Shown here piece after piece: positions 19,904 through 24,963 of a stretch of 24,963 nucleotides of DNA; positions within the stretch are counted from its first letter, which is position 1; every line of letters starts with the position of its first letter. This DNA comes from Pleurotus djamor (taxonomy: Eukaryota; Basidiomycota; Agaricomycetes; Agaricales; Pleurotaceae). Both the position numbers and the translations under genes were made by a program. The notes under the pieces were generated by a model that ran no database searches, was not told where the DNA came from, and was given only the letters and a program-made list of their open reading frames with translations. Location: NCBI GenBank assembly GCA_029747585.1, contig JAPEVF010000672.1, positions 1 to 24,963 on the forward strand, written 5' to 3'.

Positions 19904-20592
19904 TGCTGATGACTTACTATACCTTCTGAACACATACAGCAGCCGCTTTCAGCATCCTCCGACGCTGTCCAGCACCCTCTCCTGCCATACCCATCCTCCC
20001 GGCATCCCCGCAACCACAACTTCCAAACTCAACCATTCGACCGCCGACAATATGCGCTCAAGGACGATAAGTGATACGCTTAGAACATACTAGAAAATGG
20101 AAATGAACCACGAAACCGTTGAAGAGATATTAGACGTCATCGGTGGGGCTGGATACGGAGAAACACGAAAGTCAAAGTGGTGAGTCTTCCCCACGTTCCC
20201 TCTCTGTAAACCAATTATAATTGATGCACCATCATCATTAGAAACACGTACCGACGCTGGAACCGACTCCGGAAGTGGTTCCGACAGCATCCGTCCACCC
20301 CGAACCCTCCTTGTACCCGCCGGAACGGTACAATGCAATGATCAAGCTCCGAGCAGCAGCAAACCCTACGACGGCAAGAATATGAACCGCTGCATACGCT
20401 CCTTGATTTATGAGTTCCCGTTTGCTCTAGCATGCATGTAACTCACCATATGCCCCAGCCGTTAACTTTTAACAGCCGCTCCCCGAACATATGGGCTCCT
20501 CTGAAACCCATACGGAGAAGCCCCGCTTTCATCATCATATCCAGATCATTATCCTGCTCTCAATGCCCTACCGACTCCACGAGTACCCTCAA
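19904..20592. other. Unrecognised region with a possible small spliced fragment
   Basis: No gene is named. A possible exon pair exists: NHETVEEILDVIGGAGYGET (about 20104-20163), a plausible GTGAGT donor near 20179 and an acceptor CATTAG ending near 20241. A Pro-rich frame follows (VPTLEPTPEVVPTASVHPEP) and ends ARI-stop near 20400. The frames do not join cleanly with that donor and acceptor, so this is left as an observation. Confidence 0.3.
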
Positions 20593-21708
20593 GGCCTCAG
20601 GGTCGAGACGTCCTCAAGCTCGATGCTGCACGTTTGCATATGTACCCATATCCAATGCCACATCCATACCCCCAATATATGCGCTCCCCCAAATCACAAT
20701 CCATCTCCGAAACCACAAATACCTCGAGATGCAACGCGCCAGAAACAAAACAAAACAAAATGGCCCAACCGTACAACGTCCAACGACGACAATTCGTCGA
20801 CATCGTCCCAACATCGTCCACCGCGAGTCCGAGTCCGAGTCCAAGGCTGGCGTTGGACCGTGGACGGTGTCTTGTACCATTGTACTATGTATATCAGTCG
20901 CACTGAGTAAGACCAAAGGTTACGATTACGAGATATATCAGTCACCGCCGGGGCATGACCCTAGTCCAGACATCAGCAAGTTAATGCGGGAACTGGAGAA
21001 TGAAGGGTGTGTTTTTCGTTGGCGGGTTTGATGTTCGGCGCTCGCGGCTCTGACCAAGGAGGTCTTCGAGAGCATAGAGTACATGTACACATTGCGGAAT
21101 ACGAGTATTCCGAGTGGTTGATTGGAGCAAAACATTCATCTCGTAAATACTGGCGTACTTGGCAGCATACTTTGCTTTGTGTACGACACTCTATGTACAG
21201 CGGATGGGGTTGAATCGGATAGCCTGAGATACGGAGTACAGTCTGAGTGAGGAGGGAAGCATCGTCCATCATACATATTGGAGTACAGTGTCAAGCGTCA
21301 AGAGGTACATACTCATAGAGTCCGTGAGATTATGACGATTGGAGACCGTAGAGTAGTAGGAAAGTGGGGAGCTTGACGACGCGTCGTCAGCCGTACAATG
21401 GTGACACTTGGAATGTCCATTATGATTGAGTAGCCCACGACGAAGTGCCACCAGCGAAGCTGATCTATATGACAGTATAAGGCACCGTCCATGGTCCAAC
21501 GCCAGACACGGACGGACGCGGAATGGACGATGCTTGTAGGCCCGTTGAAACTTGACGGTTGGACGTCTTGGACCTTTGGGTCTTCCTGGCACGGCGCAGC
21601 TTCTTGAGGTATCTGCGTTTTTGGAGAGGTATCGAAGAGCGCATACTCTATGTTGGGGGGTATGCAAACGTGCATGACCGAGCATGAAAGCGTTTCTACC
21701 CAGAGCGC
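20593..21708. repeat. Diverged inverted repeat, arms of about 290 and 240 bp
   Basis: The left arm (about 20593-20885) and right arm (about 21470-21708) are reverse-complement relatives. Exact anchors: TGCACGTTTGCATA at 20627-20640 against 21661-21674, and TGGCGTTGGACC at 20848-20859 against 21493-21504. In one frame both arms read RVET/WVET..., then HVCI, QIP, and GWRWTVDGVLYHC against VWRWTMDGALYCH, so the arms may derive from a once-coding unit. The spacer (about 20886-21469) shows no gene. The arms are too diverged for recent terminal inverted repeats. Confidence 0.7.
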
Positions 21709-21835
21709 CAGGGAAATGTCATCCGAGTGATATACCAACACGCTTGAAGCTACGACCTTTGGAGACTGATGAAGATCGACACGACGCTAGCGATGCTAGC
21801 GACGACGCTGAGGCAGGTGCCGCCGAGAGATAGAT

Positions 21836-22520
21836 TGTTAGGACCGGTACGGTGCTACTAAGAAAGTCAATACCTAATATAGAGGAAAAAGACAATAGGA
21901 GTAACAAGGAAGTTGGAGCGGCGAGAGGAGAGAGAAAGAGAGAGGAAAGAGTAGTACACGAGGTGAAACGGCGTAGAAAAGGAAATAGACTAGTCTAGAA
22001 AAGGAAATAACGGAAGAGGACGGAGAGGAAGGAAAGAGAAGGTTGTACAGGCGGCGGAGGCCAGCGAGGAGCGAGCGAGTCGGCGGTCGGCGAGTCGGCG
22101 AGTTGGCAAATAGTCGACGAGTCGGCGAGGAATGGATATGAGACGGCAATCGCACCGAGACGAGTTAGTACCAGGCGGCACTGGGCTCCCTAACTCGGCG
22201 GGGGAAGTGGTACTGAAGGTATTTGGCCCTTAGGCGGCGTGATGGAGCGACGAGACTGGCGTCGGTCGCCGAAGAGGCGAGATAGCGAGGCGATGAGGCG
22301 GCGAAAAATGTGGTATTGAACAATATAACAAGTCTAAAGAGTAGCTAAGGGTCTCTACTGCTCTAAGTAGTCGGCGAGGCGCCGAAGAGACGCCGAGTCG
22401 ACGGCTTAGGTATCTAAACTACTCTACAATCGGCGAAGCGTTGGACATAGTTGGCGTAGCTGGTCAAGAAAGGTATGTGGTAGGAAGGGGAAAAGAGGGA
22501 GAAAAGGTAGGGTCATGACA
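21836..22520 (-). mobile_element. LTR on minus strand with adjacent polypurine tract
   Basis: On the minus strand the block starts TGTCATGACCCTACC at 22520 and ends GGTCCTAACA at 21836 (685 bp), so it has TG...CA ends related to the start of the LTR family at 8809 and 18980. Immediately upstream on the minus strand lies AAGGGGGGGGTAA (22521-22533), a polypurine tract placed as for a 3' LTR. Inside is a GAGTCGGCGA-type repeat cluster (about 22078-22130). If this reading is right, element interior lies at higher coordinates and the left edge (21836) is the junction with flanking DNA. The other LTR is outside the window. Confidence 0.75.
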
Positions 22521-22533
22521 TTACCCCCCCCTT
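22521..22533 (-). other. Polypurine tract adjoining the LTR
   Basis: Minus strand AAGGGGGGGGTAA directly before TGTCATGACC. Plus-strand priming for LTR retroelements starts at such a G-rich purine run beside the 3' LTR. Its position gives the element orientation. The G8 run could vary in true length. Confidence 0.65.
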
Positions 22534-22745
22534 AGACTCGAGTCCCATCGAGAGTCGACTAATCCAGTATCGCCGAGGTCACCGGCGTTGTGGGTCCATA
22601 TGGGTGTCCTATTTTTGGAAAGAAGGCCTGTGTTCGTCCCCACGGTTGAAAAAAAAATCGAAGCACGTCGTGGCTTCGTCCATTCCTGATCCCTCCGCTC
22701 TACCCTTGAACTTCAACCACCAGCATCCCCTTCGTCTTTGTCCCA
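22534..22745 (+). promoter_or_regulatory. Short upstream region of the Zn-cluster gene
   Basis: About 210 bp between the polypurine tract and the ATG at 22746. It ends in a pyrimidine-rich tract (CCCCTTCGTCTTTGTCCC) typical just upstream of fungal start sites. No TATA box. CTCGAGTCCCATCGAGAG-type inverted sequence at about 22538-22553 makes a small hairpin. Confidence 0.4.
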
Positions 22746-24597
22746 ATGTCTCTCTCCGAAGATATCCAGCTCAAATACGCCGCGATGTACCCGTCCGGGA
22801 CGGTTTCGTTCGATAACGGCGGAGTTCTTCGGCAAATTTGCCTATCCACCAACAGAATGGTCTCGTTCGACGTCGTCCACGAAGCCCAGACGATGGCGAA
22901 CAGCAAGGCTCGACCGACACCCACGGAAGCGGCGGAGTTCCTCGCGAACCTTCCCTCGTCTCGTCGAGTTTGTGATGGATGCGTGAAGTCGGGGCGATCC
23001 TGCGTGCTGGCGGACGGGCGGGCGAGATGCGAACTTTGCCTTTCTCAAGCGCAGGGCTGTAGTATTGGTGACAGGTACCGTATCGATGTCATTCGACGTG
23101 GTCACGGGTTGTCTTGGGCGGAGGCTACGGAGGTTTACAAGCCCTTTGTGACCCGTCGAACCGATCTAGGTGCGTAGTGGTGTTTTTTTTTCTTGTACCC
23201 TCGGGGCTGAAAAATGGCGTAGATAATCCTGCTTGGCGAAATATCGACGGCGATTCGTCCACTGGGATCGCTTCTGTGGCAGCGGCGACGTCGTCATCGT
23301 CCCGTCGTTCGTCTTCGCGCTCAGCAACAACCACCCCCCATGCCCCCACGCGTACGTTACGCTCTCAGAAGCCTACGTCGAGGAAGGACGCTAGCGTGCG
23401 CTTTCAAGACGTGGAGCAAGATGATCCGTCGTCCCCCCCTCGAGCAACTTACAAGGTTNGGACCTCCCCTCCGCAAGGCTGTCTCCTCACCTTCCCTCAG
23501 TACTCCTCGTGTTTCTGGTTCTTCCTCCAAGCGTCCTCGTTCGCCTGACAGCCCAGTCGCTTCGCCTACGGATGAGCATCTCGCTCGCCGTGCTCGGCTT
23601 GTGTCTCCCCCCTTCGCCCGTCGTCGAAATCCCCCTCCCTCCGTCTAAGCGTCCTACTTCGTCGTCGTCGTCCTCGAAGGGCAAGTCGGCGGAGTCGCTG
23701 GTCGATCGCGTCGACTTCCTCCAATCCGAAGTTGGCCGTCTGGCTGGTGTCATAGAGGACTGGAAGGAGCGTGCTGAGGTGGCTGAATCTGAAGCCGCTG
23801 CGTTTCGCGAGGAGGGTGTCATCAAGTCTCAGCTTCTCGTGCGGGAGCAGGCGAGGACAGCGAGTCTTCGAGAGGAATTGGAGTCTCTTCGTACACTATT
23901 ACATCAGGAGCAAGAGGCGAGCGAGCGGGAGGCGGGTGAAGTCGTGTTGGTCCAAGAGTTGTCGAGGGTGGCTGCCGAGTTGGAGCCAAGCGGCGTCCCC
24001 CTTCCCACTCTCGCTATGTGGGTAATGCGAACGTCGGCGGGGTTATCGGCGCTCCAGCGTTTTCTGGGTACGGCAACTGTCCCAGAGGCTGCTCATGAGC
24101 CCGTGTCTCTTGGTCGGCGGATTTACAAGGCGTCGCTTTCCCTCCTCGAGCGTCAGAAGAGTGGTTTGGAGAACTGGCTGATCAGCCACCTTCCCGCCAT
24201 GGAGAACCTAGTCGCCGGTACGGTTCATTTACCAACGCTGGAGGTTACTGAAGAACGGCTGCGTCGGATCGAGGAGGCAGCGAGGGTGACGAGAGAGGGT
24301 CTAGAGGCTGACCGTCGTGCAAGCGAAGCTGACCAGGCCGCCGAGCAAGAACGTTTGGCAAGAGAGGCCGAGCGGTTGGCGCGAGTGGAAGCGGTTCGTC
24401 TTCAGCTTGCTGAGAGGCAGAGGGAGGCAGCCGAGCTTGAGGCGAAGTTGACGGCGTTGGAAGATCCCAACTCGCAGCCTTCTCCCCCCCTTCAAGGTCC
24501 CCTACCTCCATCGTCGTCTTCGTCGTCGGCGGTAACGTTTGGCCCCGCCCCCCTGCTTGAGCCATCTGTTGGTGTTAGTGGCAGCGGCGACGAGTAG
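22746..24597 (+). CDS. Zn2Cys6-type cysteine cluster and coiled-coil protein, possibly retroelement-borne
   Basis: Exon 1 is 22746-23169, the intron 23170-23222 (53 nt, GTGCGT...TAG), and exon 2 23223-24597. Exon 1 encodes an N-terminal region (IQLKYAAMYPSGTVSFDNGG) and six cysteines at residues 76, 79, 86, 95, 98 and 105 spaced CX2CX6CX8CX2CX6C, the fungal Zn2Cys6 binuclear-cluster spacing (VCDGCVKSGRSC, CELCLSQAQGC). A Ser/Arg/Pro-rich linker follows (SSSKRPRSPDSPVASPTDEH). Next come two long coiled coils (ESLVDRVDFLQSEVGRLAGV onward, and EERLRRIEEAARVTREGLEA onward) and a Ser-rich tail. Two frame problems exist: the N at 23459 (best read as no base) and a shift near the C6 run at 23607-23612. 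Reading the N as two bases instead gives one open frame, but with an atypical Leu-rich stretch. Length is about 598-599 aa. DNA binding or nucleic-acid packaging is possible; no partner domain is recognised. Confidence 0.6.
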
Positions 24598-24963
24598 GTA
24601 GTGATGGGTGGTGTAAGTACTTCGTGGTCCGTGTAGTATTCTAGGTATCATGTTGCTCTTGTTTTCTTTGTTTTGTTTTTTTGTGTCCGTAACTATATAT
24701 CATCGCCTTTTTGATTGATAAGAGAAGAAGAAGAGAGAAAAGAAGAGAAAAAGAACTGAGATGGAACAGAGGAAAGCAGAGGCATGTCGTCGTTGAACAG
24801 ATGTGAAAGAGGCGGAGGAGAAGAGAAAAGTGGGAGGTGAATCATTTTGGTTGATAAACGGAGCGGGGATGATGGGGCATGGAAAAGCGTAGAACAGTCG
24901 TCAAATTGGTATCGTAATAGAGAGGTGTGTCGTAGCGGTATGTTTTCGTTGTACAAGATTGGT
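24598..24963. other. 3' flank of the Zn-cluster gene, purine-rich
   Basis: No gene. After the stop there is a T-rich stretch (24655-24690) and then an A/G-rich stretch (24718-24850). A CCTTTTTGATTGATAAGAG string is near 24706. If this is retroelement interior, the end of a minus-strand pol ORF would be expected further right, and none is visible yet. Confidence 0.4.

Noticed and set aside
20432..21031. A 199-aa plus-strand protein gene.
   Set aside because: It has no recognisable domain and runs across an inverted-repeat arm, where the peptide matched in both arms is in another frame.
24693..24956. End of a pol gene on the minus strand.
   Set aside because: The frame is low-complexity Ser/Leu-rich with no integrase or RNase H motif.

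Overview
This is a basidiomycete nuclear window, most likely from an agaricomycete (mushroom-forming) fungus. The evidence is short spliced introns of about 50-67 nt, two conserved eukaryotic housekeeping genes, a KDZ-type transposase C-terminus, an agaric-type ubiquitin-like-domain protein, and many LTR and DNA-transposon relics. The species cannot be named from sequence alone. Nine single N positions (7719, 7725, 9063, 10552, 12256, 13940, 18423, 19711, 23459) mark a draft assembly. Several of them behave as indel artefacts that break real reading frames.

The left part (1-6.7 kb) is the conserved part. It holds two spliced minus-strand genes in tandem: a 3'-truncated WD40 protein of the JIP5/WDR55 ribosome-biogenesis family (1-1572), and a complete IRE1 unfolded-protein-response kinase/endoribonuclease (2604-6619; six exons, 1250 aa), including a GC-AG intron and a stop-free 51-nt intron inside the kinase glycine loop.

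From about 6.9 kb onward the window is repeat-rich and accessory. In order it holds: unrecognised sequence with small duplicated units (7109-8580); a minus-strand solo LTR (8809-9432); a directional array of about 20 degenerate YCCCACRGTCA motifs (9681-10566); a KDZ transposase C-terminal remnant (10733-11453); an AT-rich tail with direct repeats (to 11828); a DDE-transposase-like remnant on the minus strand (11829-12945); a probably intact four-exon ubiquitin-like-domain/zinc-ribbon gene (13327-14780); two LTR-like insertions ending TGTAAGG...CCTTACA (15928-16250 and 16357-17124, the latter with a perfect 5-bp duplication); and a pseudogene (17853-18368).

Next comes a transposon-associated pseudogene (18450-19903). 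It was split by a second solo LTR (18980-19601) that is nearly identical to, and inverted relative to, the first. After it lies a diverged inverted repeat (20593-21708).

The right end (21836-24963) has a minus-strand LTR (21836-22520) with an adjacent polypurine tract, as expected of the 3' end of a minus-strand retroelement. Running on the opposite strand, inside what should be that element's interior, is a spliced gene for a Zn2Cys6-cluster plus coiled-coil protein (22746-24597). This candidate retroelement-borne antisense gene and the YCCCACRGTCA array are the two most interesting signals in the window.
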